This document shows, one piece after another, positions 8,221 to 16,598 of a stretch of 64,000 bases of DNA. Position 1 is the first letter of the stretch. Every line of letters starts with the position of its first letter. The notes under the pieces were generated by a model. It had not been told where the DNA came from. It made no database searches and was given only the letters and a program-made list of their open reading frames with translations. The DNA lies in NCBI RefSeq assembly GCF_030681155.1, contig NZ_JAUXXE010000065.1:41294-105293 (forward strand). The letters are read 5' to 3'. The DNA is from Phenylobacterium sp. (GTDB lineage: Bacteria > Pseudomonadota > Alphaproteobacteria > Caulobacterales > Caulobacteraceae). A program made the position numbers and the translations under genes.

Positions 8221-9461
8221 TGACCGTCCCCGCCTGCCGTTTCTGCCGCGCCCCGCTCACCCAGACCTTTCTGGATCTGGGCGACCAGCCGCTGGCCAAC
8301 TCCTACCTGACCAAGGCCCAGCTCGACGCCGGGACGGAAGGTTTCTATCCGCTGCACACCCGCGTCTGCGGAACCTGCTTCCTGGTGCAGGCCGATGATC
8401 CGGTGGCCGCCGACGCGATCTTCGATGACGGCTACGCCTACTTCTCGGCCTATTCGGAAAGCTGGGTCGCGCACGCCAAGCGCTACGCCGACGCCATGAC
8501 CGAGCGCTTCGGGCTCGGCGCTGACTCGCTGGTGATCGAGGTGGCCTCCAACGACGGCTATCTGCTGCAGCATTTCAAGGCCATGGGCGTGCCGGTGCTG
8601 GGCGTCGAGCCCACCGCCAACACCGCGCAGGTGGCGATCAAGGAGCGGGGGATCCCGACAGAGGTCACTTTCTTCAATGACGCGACGGGCCTTGATCTGG
8701 CCGCGCGCGGGATCGCCGCTGACCTGATGGCGGGCAACAACGTCCTGGCCCACGTGCCTGACATCGGCGATTTCGTGGCCGGCTTCCAGCACGTGCTGAA
8801 ACCGCAAGGCGTACTGACCTTCGAGTTTCCGCACCTGCTGAACCTGATCGAGAAGGTCCAGTTCGATACGATCTATCACGAGCACTACTCCTACCTGTCG
8901 CTGCTGGCGGTGGAGAAGGTGCTGCTGGCCAATGGTCTGCGTCCGTTCGACGTCGAGTTGTTGCCGACCCACGGCGGCTCGCTGCGACTGTTCTGCGCGC
9001 ACCAGGCCTCGAGCCATCAGGAGACGCCGGCGTTGAAGGCGCTGCGGGCTCGCGAGCAAGCCGCTGACCTCGACAAGCTGCCCGGCTATGAGGGCTTCAC
9101 TGCCCGCGTCGAAGCGGTGCGTCGCGGCTTCCTCGACTTCCTCGCCAAGGCCAAGGCCGACGGCAAGAGCGTGGCCGCCTACGGCGCGGCGGCCAAGGGC
9201 AACACCTTCCTGAATTATGCCGGGGTCACGGCTGACGACATCGTCGCGGTGTTCGACGCCAACCCGCACAAGCAGGACCGCTTCCTGCCTGGCACCCACA
9301 TCCCGACCTATTCCCCGGCGCGGATCGACGATTTCAAGCCCGACTATCTGATCATCCTGCCCTGGAACCTGAAGGACGAGATCATAGGCCAGCTGGCTCA
9401 CATCGCCGACTGGGGCGGCCAGTTCGTCACCGCCGCGCCGGATGCGAAAGTAGTGCGCTGA
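8220..9461 (+). CDS. SAM-dependent NDP-sugar C-methyltransferase (TylCIII/NovU-like)
   Basis: The 413-residue protein has the three-part architecture of sugar C-methyltransferases: an N-terminal zinc-binding segment (CRFC near residue 6 and CGTC further on), a Rossmann methyltransferase core (VIEVASNDGYLLQHF), the catalytic-region motif YHEHYSYLS, and a C-terminal Rossmann-like domain (AYGAAAKGNTFLN). Such enzymes methylate C3 of 4-keto-6-deoxy sugars. The ATG at 8220 overlaps the rfbG stop (TGATG); the open frame extends upstream only as an rfbG shadow. Substrate is inferred from the operon to be a CDP-4-keto-6-deoxyhexose. Confidence 0.88.
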   Translation: MTVPACRFCRAPLTQTFLDLGDQPLANSYLTKAQLDAGTEGFYPLHTRVCGTCFLVQADDPVAADAIFDDGYAYFSAYSESWVAHAKRYADAMTERFGLGADSLVIEVASNDGYLLQHFKAMGVPVLGVEPTANTAQVAIKERGIPTEVTFFNDATGLDLAARGIAADLMAGNNVLAHVPDIGDFVAGFQHVLKPQGVLTFEFPHLLNLIEKVQFDTIYHEHYSYLSLLAVEKVLLANGLRPFDVELLPTHGGSLRLFCAHQASSHQETPALKALRAREQAADLDKLPGYEGFTARVEAVRRGFLDFLAKAKADGKSVAAYGAAAKGNTFLNYAGVTADDIVAVFDANPHKQDRFLPGTHIPTYSPARIDDFKPDYLIILPWNLKDEIIGQLAHIADWGGQFVTAAPDAKVVR

Positions 9462-9991
9462 TGCGGTTTACGGCGACCGACATCGATGGCGTCGTGATCG
9501 TCGACCTGGATGTGATCAGCGATGATCGCGGCTCGTTCTCCCGCCTGCATTGCCCCGAGGACTTCGCCGCGGCTGGTCATCCGTTCCTGCCTGCGCAGAC
9601 CAGCCTGTCGCGCAACGCCAAGGCGCGGACCCTGCGCGGCATGCACTATGAAGCCGCGCCCCATGCCGAGGCCAAGCTGGTTCGCGCGACGCGCGGCGCG
9701 ATCTTCGATGTCGCGGTTGATCTGCGTGCGGACAGTCCGACCTATCTGCGCTGGACCGGCACGGAACTCTCGGCCGAGAACGGCCGGGCTCTGCTGATCG
9801 GCCAAGGCATGGCCCATGGATTCATCACGCTCGAAGACGACACCGACGTCCTCTACCAGATCGACCGCATGTTCGAGCCTGGCCACGGGCGCGGCGTGCG
9901 TTGGAACGACCCGCGTTTCGGCATTGAATGGCCGTTGACGCCGCTGGTGATCTCCGAGCGCGACGCAGCCTATCCGAACCACGAGGGCTGA
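9461..9991 (+). CDS. RmlC-like NDP-4-keto-6-deoxyhexose 3,5-epimerase
   Basis: The 176-residue cupin has the RmlC core: RGMHYE with the catalytic His, AIFDVAVDLRADSPTY, and the C-terminal MAHGFITLEDDTDVLYQ segment. It would epimerise C3 and/or C5 of the methylated 4-keto intermediate. It overlaps the methyltransferase by one base (TGATG) and precedes the reductase by one base, so it belongs to the same transcript. True dTDP-rhamnose epimerase is less likely because no rmlA, rmlB or rmlD is nearby. Confidence 0.85.
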   Translation: MRFTATDIDGVVIVDLDVISDDRGSFSRLHCPEDFAAAGHPFLPAQTSLSRNAKARTLRGMHYEAAPHAEAKLVRATRGAIFDVAVDLRADSPTYLRWTGTELSAENGRALLIGQGMAHGFITLEDDTDVLYQIDRMFEPGHGRGVRWNDPRFGIEWPLTPLVISERDAAYPNHEG

Positions 9992-9992
9992 C

Positions 9993-10949
9993 ATGGCCAA
10001 GATCCTGCTGACCGGCGCAAGCTCGTTCTCCGGCCTCTGGATCGCCGAGGCCCTGGCCGCCGCGGGGTACCAAGTCACCGCCCCCGTGCGTCGGCCGTGG
10101 GCTTACTACTCGGGTCTAAGGGCCGAGCGGATCGAGCGGTTGGCGACGTCGGTGGAGGTGGTGTTCGAGGCCCCGTTCGCCTCATCGGTCTTCTCAGAGT
10201 TGGCTGGCGATGGTTTCGACCTGCTCGCCCACCACGCGGCCGATATTCCGAACTACCGCTCGGCCGACTACGACGTAATGGACGGCGTGAGCCGCAATTT
10301 GCTGGGCGCGGAGGTGGTGTTCTCGGCCTTCGCCAAGGCTGGCGGCAAGGCGGTGATCGCCACCGGTACGGCGTTTGAGGCTGGCGAGGGGCAGGCCGAG
10401 CCCGGCGACCTGGCTGTCAGCCCCTATGGGCTGTCCAAGACCCTAACCAATGAGGCGATACGCCATTTCGCCCGCTGGCGGGGCCTGAAGTTCGGCAAGT
10501 TCGTCATCGCCGGTCCGTTCGGCCCGCTGGAAGAAGGGCGCTTCGGCTGGTCATTGTTCCAGCGCTGGTTTGCGGATGAGGCGGGGCTGGTCCGCACACC
10601 ACGCTATATTCGTGACAACATCCCTGTGCCGCTCCTGGGCAAGGCCTATGTCTTGTTGGCGGGTGACTTGCTGAACGCGGCGGGGCCAGACCAGAAGATC
10701 GCGAGGCCCTCGGGGTTCGTGGGCACGCAGGAGGCGTTCGCTCATCTGCTGGCGCGCGAGATGTCGCCGCGTCTTGGGCTGGCGTGCCGGATCGAGGCAG
10801 CGCCTCAACCAGAGCTCATCGAGCCGTTGGTGCGCGTCAATAGCGACCCATGGATCACGACTGATTGGCCGGCGGTCAGATTCTGGGACGACTACGCCGC
10901 ATACTATCAACGCGTTGCGTCCTCCGGAATGTTGTCAGGCCCCGCGTGA
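9993..10949 (+). CDS. NAD-dependent epimerase/dehydratase-family sugar reductase
   Basis: This 318-residue extended SDR has an N-terminal dinucleotide loop (LTGASSFSGLW) and YGLSK as the Tyr-x-x-x-Lys active site. As the last gene of the CDP-sugar operon it is the best candidate for the 4-ketoreductase that finishes the sugar, although an epimerase role is possible. It starts one base after the preceding stop and converges with the GT41 gene only 3 bases beyond its end. Confidence 0.8.
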   Translation: MAKILLTGASSFSGLWIAEALAAAGYQVTAPVRRPWAYYSGLRAERIERLATSVEVVFEAPFASSVFSELAGDGFDLLAHHAADIPNYRSADYDVMDGVSRNLLGAEVVFSAFAKAGGKAVIATGTAFEAGEGQAEPGDLAVSPYGLSKTLTNEAIRHFARWRGLKFGKFVIAGPFGPLEEGRFGWSLFQRWFADEAGLVRTPRYIRDNIPVPLLGKAYVLLAGDLLNAAGPDQKIARPSGFVGTQEAFAHLLAREMSPRLGLACRIEAAPQPELIEPLVRVNSDPWITTDWPAVRFWDDYAAYYQRVASSGMLSGPA

Positions 10950-10952
10950 GGG

Positions 10953-13232
10953 TCAGGCGGCTTTGACTGCCTTTTCGATCATCGCGAAGTAGTCTGCAGC
11001 GAATTGCTTGGTGTCGGCCAACGGGCTCGCCTTCAACCGCGCGCGCATACCGCGGCGAAGTTCCGCAATCTGGGCGTGGTCGGCGCCGAGCTTCATCGCA
11101 ATCTGGATGTACTCCTGCGTGCTTCGTGCGATGAGATCGCCCAAGCCGACGTTCATCAGCACCGAATAGCTAAGCCGCTCGAATACGGCGTCACCGACCT
11201 TGGCCACCACCGGCACGCCCATCCATAGCGACTCGCAGGTGGTGGTGCCGCCCGTCTGGGGGAAGGCGTCCAGCGAGATGTCCATCTGGTTGTAGAACGG
11301 CAGGTGGCGACCGCGGACGGCTTCGAAGATCACGCGTCCTGGCGACACGCCTTCTTCGGCGAAAACCTTGCGAATGTTCGCGCAGAAGGTCGGCGTCCCA
11401 CCTTCGGGCCGTACGAACATAAACCTCGAGTTCGGTGTCCCAGCCACGATCTTGGCCCAGGCTCCAACAACTTCCTTGCCGTACTTGTAGGGGTTGTTCG
11501 CGGTGCCGAAGGTGACGTAGCCGTTGCGTTCGACCGGGGCGACCGGATCGGCCTGCGGCTCCTCGCGGAAGGCTCGTTCGCCCAGCGCGTACCAACCCTT
11601 CGGCAGTTCGAGCGGCTTTTCGATCATCAGGCCGGGCTTTTCCGGCGTCATGTAGGGATCGAGAATCAGGTAGTCGATTTCCTTAAGCCCGGCGGAGTGC
11701 GGATAACCCACCCAACTCGCCGATAGCGGCGCGGGCTTGTATCCCATCACCGGCAGCTTGTTCATGTGTGTCGAGCCGCCCAGTTCGATCAGCATGTCCA
11801 GCTGGTCGTCGGCGATCATCTGGGCCGCGCCGCGATCGTCGATGTCCTTCACCCAGCGGAAGCCGTCCACCCACTCAGTGATCTGCTTCTGCGTGGCGTC
11901 CTCTTCGCCCTGATAGTACGAGTAGCAGTAGATCTCGAAGCGGTTGCGGTCGTAGTGCTGGAACAGCGGCAGCGCGAAATAGGCCACCGGATGGGTGCGC
12001 AGATCCGAAGACATGAAGCCGACCCGGATCTTGCCGTTCGGCCTCCGCGGGCCACGATGCTCGATGGGGCGCCGCTTCACAACCGCCTCGACCTTACGGC
12101 CCCAGATCAAGTGTTGTTCGACCAGTTCTCGGCGGTCCTCCAGCGTCTTCACCCGCGCTAGGTGGGCGAATAGTGCGGTGTGGCGACCAGCCTCGGCCCA
12201 TGTGCGGCCAACCTCTGAGAAGCTGCCGAGCTTCTCCATGTCGTCGAACGCCGCCACACGCACCATCAGCTCGTAGGCGATCTTCAGGTTGGGCGCCGTC
12301 ATCGGCATCTGGTCCAGGATTTCGACCAGGATCCGATAGGCGCGTTCGAGGTTGGCGGCCTCATCGCCGTGGCGTGAGCGGCCAAGGCTTTCAGCCAGGG
12401 AGACGCGGTAGCGAACGTCCTTGGGATCGAGTTCGATCGCCCTTTCGAACGCGGCGTTTGCACGTACGCGATCATAGTCCGCGATATTGCTGCCAAGCTG
12501 GAAGTGTAGCGACGCCTCGTTGGGATGCTTTTTCAATTGGTCGAGCAGGAATTGCTCGGCGTCGCGAGTGGCACCGGTGCGACGGATACCCACGGCCCGG
12601 GCCTCGATCAGGCGTATGTCAATGGGATTGGCGGCGACCGCGCGTTCCAACACCGGTTCCGCCTCTTCCTGCGACTTGGTCTCGGTGATCAAGCCAATCA
12701 GGTCCAACCAAGCGTCCACTAGGGTCGGCCTGAGCTTGGCCGCTAGGCTAAGGCGCATCTCGGCCTTGTCGTACTCGCCAGCAAACCAATAGGCCCGCCC
12801 CAGGCTGCGCTGCAGGTCGGCGTCGTTTGGCGTAACGCGGACCAGCTTGGTGAAGGTCTCCACCGCCGCAGGATTGCGCATGTCATTGTAGACATTGCCC
12901 TTGTTGTTGAGCACCGAGCGGTTCTTGGGGTCGAGCTTGCCAGCCTTGTTGAGGGCGTCCAGCGCTTCAGGGAAGCGGCGAAGACGGCGCAGGGCCACGC
13001 CGCGTAGGTTCCAGAGATCGATGTCCTTGGGGAAACGTTGAACGGCTTTGCCGGTCCAGTCGGCTGCTTGATCGTAGCGTTGCCGCCGCACCAGCATGGT
13101 CGTGAAGTTGCGATAGAGCTGCAGCGACGCCGCAGGGTCGCGGTTCAATTCGCCCTCGATCATCTCGACGCCTTCGTCAAATTGACCCGCCTTCAAAGCG
13201 GCTTCGGCGGCGGCGAATCTGTCGATCGACAT
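10953..13232 (-). CDS. TPR-containing GT41 (O-GlcNAc transferase/SPINDLY-like) glycosyltransferase
   Basis: The 759-residue protein has roughly 350 N-terminal residues of tetratricopeptide repeats (e.g. LNNKGNVYNDMRNPAAVETF), then a GT41 catalytic domain from about residue 400 (IRVGFMSSDLRTHPVAYF, later YVTFGTANNPYKYGKEVV and FPQTGGTTTCESLWMGVPVV). GT41 enzymes glycosylate proteins or, in some bacteria, glycans. I choose the ATG at 13232, which has AGGAAG 7 bases upstream; the open frame extends 40 residues further without a start signal. In this region the acceptor may be a surface or flagellar protein, but that is inference. Confidence 0.87.
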   Translation of the reverse strand: MSIDRFAAAEAALKAGQFDEGVEMIEGELNRDPAASLQLYRNFTTMLVRRQRYDQAADWTGKAVQRFPKDIDLWNLRGVALRRLRRFPEALDALNKAGKLDPKNRSVLNNKGNVYNDMRNPAAVETFTKLVRVTPNDADLQRSLGRAYWFAGEYDKAEMRLSLAAKLRPTLVDAWLDLIGLITETKSQEEAEPVLERAVAANPIDIRLIEARAVGIRRTGATRDAEQFLLDQLKKHPNEASLHFQLGSNIADYDRVRANAAFERAIELDPKDVRYRVSLAESLGRSRHGDEAANLERAYRILVEILDQMPMTAPNLKIAYELMVRVAAFDDMEKLGSFSEVGRTWAEAGRHTALFAHLARVKTLEDRRELVEQHLIWGRKVEAVVKRRPIEHRGPRRPNGKIRVGFMSSDLRTHPVAYFALPLFQHYDRNRFEIYCYSYYQGEEDATQKQITEWVDGFRWVKDIDDRGAAQMIADDQLDMLIELGGSTHMNKLPVMGYKPAPLSASWVGYPHSAGLKEIDYLILDPYMTPEKPGLMIEKPLELPKGWYALGERAFREEPQADPVAPVERNGYVTFGTANNPYKYGKEVVGAWAKIVAGTPNSRFMFVRPEGGTPTFCANIRKVFAEEGVSPGRVIFEAVRGRHLPFYNQMDISLDAFPQTGGTTTCESLWMGVPVVAKVGDAVFERLSYSVLMNVGLGDLIARSTQEYIQIAMKLGADHAQIAELRRGMRARLKASPLADTKQFAADYFAMIEKAVKAA

Positions 13233-13363
13233 CAAGACTTCCTGTCGCGCGCAGGGGGCGGCCGGGCCGTGGTTCCACGCGCGTTGGGGTTTTAGGGCGC
13301 GCGGGCTCGCGCGGATCGGCGGCAATCTAGTGGCGCCTCGCCCTGGCGCCAACTATGGCGCGA

Positions 13364-13630
13364 TTATCCGTCGCGGAAACGCCATTTGAGCGCCAGGATC
13401 ACGCCTGAGAGAACTAGGCAGACGCCGTTGGACGCCACGATCGGCCAGCTCTGGGTGAGGGCTCCGTAGGCGATCCACAGCGCAAAGCCGGTGACCGTCA
13501 CCACATACATCCGCAGACTGACGGACGAGGCGTCGCGCTCGCGCCAGATCTTGACGATCTGCGGCGTGAAACTGGTCATTGAGCAGATGGCCGCGGCGGT
13601 TCCGACCAGGTCCGGCGTCGAGAGGTTCAT
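13364..13630 (-). CDS. SemiSWEET family sugar transporter
   Basis: The 88-residue protein has three predicted transmembrane helices and the PQ-loop motif in helix 1 (SFTPQIVKIWRERDASSVS), the hallmark of bacterial SemiSWEETs, which dimerise to form a sugar uniporter. The length matches the family. The start is the ATG at 13630; the longer frame upstream is a shadow of the neighbouring gene. It sits between the GT41 gene and the Sbp gene, all on the minus strand. Confidence 0.85.
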   Translation of the reverse strand: MNLSTPDLVGTAAAICSMTSFTPQIVKIWRERDASSVSLRMYVVTVTGFALWIAYGALTQSWPIVASNGVCLVLSGVILALKWRFRDG

Positions 13631-13674
13631 GGAGCCTTCAACGGGCCCGCGGCGGCCAAGGTTGCGGCGGGCAA

Positions 13675-13704
13675 GGAAAAGGCGCGGAGCGTCGGCTCCG
13701 CGCC
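13675..13704 (-). terminator. Rho-independent terminator after the sulfate-binding protein gene
   Basis: A perfect 10-bp stem (GGCGCGGAGC / GCTCCGCGCC, 4-base loop) is followed on the minus strand by TTTTCCTT, 28 bases beyond the stop at 13732. Confidence 0.85.
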
Positions 13705-13731
13705 TCTTGTCAGCTACGCGCCCGGGGAGGA

Positions 13732-14784
13732 CTAGCGCGGCTTGTAGATCCGGTCGAACACCCCGCCGTCGCCGAAGTGATAGGCCTGGGCCTTCTTCCA
13801 GCCGCCGAAGGTGTCGTCGATTGTGACCAGCGGGATCTTCGGAAACTTCTTGGCCCACTTGGCGGCCGCTTGGGGATTGCGCGGGCGATAGTGGTTCTTG
13901 CCGATCAGGTCCTGGGCGATGGGGCTGTAGAGGAAGTTCAAATAGCCCTCGGCCACCGTGCGGGTCTTCTTGCGATCGACTACCTTGTCGACCAGGGCGA
14001 CCGGCGGTTCGGCCAGGATCGACATCGACGGATAGACGATGTCCACCTTGCCGGGACCCAGTTCCTCGATCGCCAGATAGGCCTCGTTCTCCCAGGACAG
14101 CAGGACGTCGCCGATGCCGCGCTGGACGAAGGTGGTGGTCGAGCCGCGCGCCCCCGTGTCCAGCACCGGCACGTGCTTGAAGAGTTCGCCGACAAAGGCC
14201 TCGGCCTTGGCCGCGTTGCCGCCGGGCTGGCGCAGCGCCCAGGCCCAGGCGGCCAGATAGTTCCAGCGCGCGCCGCCCGAGGTCTTCGGGTTCGGCGTGA
14301 TCACGTCGATGCCCGGCTTGATGAGGTCGCCCCAGTCCTTGATTTTCCAGGGATTGCCCTTGCGGACCAGGAACACGATCGTCGAGGTGTAGGGGGTTGA
14401 GTTGTTGGGCAGGCGCGACTGCCAATTGGCCGGCAGCAGCTTGGCCTTGGCGGCGATCTCGTCGATGTCGCTGGCCAGCGCCAGGGTGACGACGTCGGCC
14501 TGCAGGCCGTCGATCACCGAGCGGGCCTGCTTGCCCGAACCGCCATGGCTCTGATTGATCACGATTTCCTGGCCGACCTTGTCCTTCCAGTACTTCGCGT
14601 AGGCGACGTTCATGTCCTTGTAGAGCTCACGCGTCGGGTCATAGCTGACATTCAGCAAGGTCAGCGCCTTGCCCTGGGCGGCGGCCGGTCCGGCCAGCAG
14701 TGCCGGCGCGGCGACGGCCGCGGCTCCGGCGCTCCCAGCCACGAGCACGCCACGGCGGGACGGGGTCTTCAGCTTCTGGCTCAT
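13732..14784 (-). CDS. Sbp-type sulfate/thiosulfate ABC transporter substrate-binding protein (orphan)
   Basis: The 350-residue protein begins with a twin-arginine signal ([12 protein letters not shown]) and an Ala-rich stretch ending in AAAQ. The mature part matches the Sbp/CysP family: [40 protein letters not shown], and [16 protein letters not shown]. No cysT, cysW or cysA is in the window, so it is an orphan binding protein. It lies downstream of a phosphate-type porin and close to phoR, which raises the question of whether it serves sulfate during phosphate stress or has another oxyanion as ligand. A terminator follows it. Confidence 0.88.
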   Translation of the reverse strand: MSQKLKTPSRRGVLVAGSAGAAAVAAPALLAGPAAAQGKALTLLNVSYDPTRELYKDMNVAYAKYWKDKVGQEIVINQSHGGSGKQARSVIDGLQADVVTLALASDIDEIAAKAKLLPANWQSRLPNNSTPYTSTIVFLVRKGNPWKIKDWGDLIKPGIDVITPNPKTSGGARWNYLAAWAWALRQPGGNAAKAEAFVGELFKHVPVLDTGARGSTTTFVQRGIGDVLLSWENEAYLAIEELGPGKVDIVYPSMSILAEPPVALVDKVVDRKKTRTVAEGYLNFLYSPIAQDLIGKNHYRPRNPQAAAKWAKKFPKIPLVTIDDTFGGWKKAQAYHFGDGGVFDRIYKPR

Positions 14785-14845
14785 GGTTCGAGATCCTTGT
14801 TCTTAGGCTCGGTTGTCTGGGGACGCGGATCGGGAAGCGCGGGGT

Positions 14846-14871
14846 CGGGGCGGCCGCACGGGCCGCCCCGC
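14846..14871 (-). terminator. Possible attenuator hairpin between porin and sbp genes
   Basis: An inverted repeat (GGGGCGGCC / GGGCCGCCCC) sits between the porin stop at 14877 and the sbp start at 14784. There is no T-run, so it may be only an mRNA-stabilising hairpin. Confidence 0.35.
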
Positions 14872-14876
14872 CGTCG

Positions 14877-16388
14877 TCAGAACGCGTACTGAGTTCGCAG
14901 CGAGTAGATGTTGAAGTCCTGGCCGACCTGGGCCCCGGCTGGCGGCGTCGCCGTCCCGGTTCCAAAGGCTGTGCCGCCGGGCGACAGGCGATCGACCGAG
15001 ACGTCCTGATAGGCCGCCTGGAAGCGCAACACGTTGTTGACGTACCAGTTGAGGCCCACGGTGAAGATCTCCTGCTCGCCACCACGGATGGCCGAGGCGA
15101 CCGGCGCGGTCCCGGCGGCGCCCGCAAGGTAGTTGAGGTCCAGCTTCGAATAACGCAGGCCGAGCTCCCAGGCTCCCCAGCTTCCCTTCTTCAGATCGAA
15201 GGGCTGGGCGGGGCGAGGCGCGTCGAAGGTGCCGGCGCTGTAGCGGCGGGCCTCGCCGGTGATGGTCCAGCCCACCTGGGCGTACCAGCCGGAGAAGTCC
15301 GGATCGCTCAACTGCCCCTTACGATCGACGTCGATGTCGAAGTACTCGGTCTGGAGATAAAGGTTCTTCCACTGGGCGCCGAACTCGGCCCCGATGGCGG
15401 TCAGGCCGTCGGCGTCGATACTGCCGGTGTCGATCAAGCGCGTGCCGTCAACGCGGATTTCCGGCCGGTCGCGCAGGCGGATGTTGGTGGCGGCGGTTCC
15501 GGCCACGTCCGGGCCGCTGGCGGCCGGATTGAACACGATGGAGGTGTTCACCCCGACATGGATCAAGGCGTCGTCGCGGCGGAACGGCACATAGGTCAGG
15601 CGGCCGACGAACGAGGTCTGCTCATCGAAGCTTGAGGTGCCGATGACGTTGCCGGTGATGGCCGCGGTGCCGGTCCAGTTGTCGCCGCTGGCGAGCAGGG
15701 CGACCGCGGTGCGGCCGTCGCCGCCGGCGATGGCGCGAACCGTCTCGGAGGGCGACGCGCGCTCGACGAACAGCGAGCCGTTGGTGGAGACCGCTTCCTC
15801 GAGGCCGGCCGGCGGCGAGAAGGCGCCGATGCGCAGCTTCAGATTGGCGACCGGGAAGCCGTACTGCACCCAGGCGGCGCTGATCTTGCCAGCTTCCTCG
15901 TTTCCGGACCCGCCGAAATCATAGAGGAAGTTGTAGTCGAAGGCGCCGAAGGCCTTGCCCTCGATGCCGATACGGGCGCGGCGGAAGTTGGCTCCGTCGG
16001 ACAGGTCGCGGGCGTGATCATTCTCGGCGGCGTCGCCGAACGAGCCGCGGCGGAAATCGGTCGCCAGCGGGCCGGCGGGGGCCTGGTCGTAGTGAGCGGC
16101 GTCCAACTGGAACACACCCCGGAACGAGGCGCTGAATTGTCCGTCATCAGATTCTATGGTCGGCCGACCATTGTTGATCGAGACCTTGGTGGCCGTGGAA
16201 TCCTTGCGCACCGCGGCGATGTTGTTGGCGGTCGATTGCTTCAGGTCGGCGATCTGGCCCTGCAGCAGCGTCAACTGCTCTTCCAGCAGCTTGATCCGCG
16301 CGTCGGTGGCCTCGTCGGCCGCCGCCAGTCCCGGCCAAGCGAATGCGATAGCCGCCGCCCCGGAGATGAGTTTGGTTTTCCACGACAT
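14877..16388 (-). CDS. OprO/OprP-like phosphate-selective porin
   Basis: The 503-residue protein has a signal peptide (MSWKTKLISGAAAIAFAWPGLAAA), a short coiled coil (IKLLEEQLTLLQGQIADLKQ) and a beta-barrel ending in YAF, the order found in OprO/OprP porins, including their N-terminal trimerising coil and the RARIGIEGKAFG strand. It would admit phosphate or polyphosphate across the outer membrane. The ATG at 16388 has GAGGGG upstream and starts the signal peptide; the open frame extends further but lacks support. It diverges from phoR, suggesting Pho control. Confidence 0.85.
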   Translation of the reverse strand: MSWKTKLISGAAAIAFAWPGLAAADEATDARIKLLEEQLTLLQGQIADLKQSTANNIAAVRKDSTATKVSINNGRPTIESDDGQFSASFRGVFQLDAAHYDQAPAGPLATDFRRGSFGDAAENDHARDLSDGANFRRARIGIEGKAFGAFDYNFLYDFGGSGNEEAGKISAAWVQYGFPVANLKLRIGAFSPPAGLEEAVSTNGSLFVERASPSETVRAIAGGDGRTAVALLASGDNWTGTAAITGNVIGTSSFDEQTSFVGRLTYVPFRRDDALIHVGVNTSIVFNPAASGPDVAGTAATNIRLRDRPEIRVDGTRLIDTGSIDADGLTAIGAEFGAQWKNLYLQTEYFDIDVDRKGQLSDPDFSGWYAQVGWTITGEARRYSAGTFDAPRPAQPFDLKKGSWGAWELGLRYSKLDLNYLAGAAGTAPVASAIRGGEQEIFTVGLNWYVNNVLRFQAAYQDVSVDRLSPGGTAFGTGTATPPAGAQVGQDFNIYSLRTQYAF

Positions 16389-16535
16389 GTGGTCTTGCCC
16401 CTCGATTTGTTGGAGTTCGTTACAAACTCGACCGTATGAAGACCCGATAAATCCTATCGGGAAAATGGAGATTGACTTCAAGCGGTCGTAGATTTCCTGA
16501 CAGCAAGTGTCCGGCGCGGTCTCGCGCTTGGGTCG

Positions 16536-16552
16536 CTGTCATCGCAGTGACA
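16536..16552. promoter_or_regulatory. Weak Pho box-like site between porin and phoR
   Basis: CTGTCATCGCAGTGACA has TGTCA and TGACA half-sites 11 bases apart. The first seven bases match the enterobacterial Pho box exactly but the second half departs from it. It lies 47 bases before phoR. Confidence 0.3.
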
Positions 16553-16598
16553 TAAGGGTCGGGCTTGGTCGGAATTTGCAGTTCAGGATAGATTCGCC

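Noticed and set aside
8019..9401. 460-codon minus-strand frame opposite the C-methyltransferase
   Set aside because: It is a shadow frame; the plus-strand methyltransferase has complete motifs and coupled start and stop overlaps.
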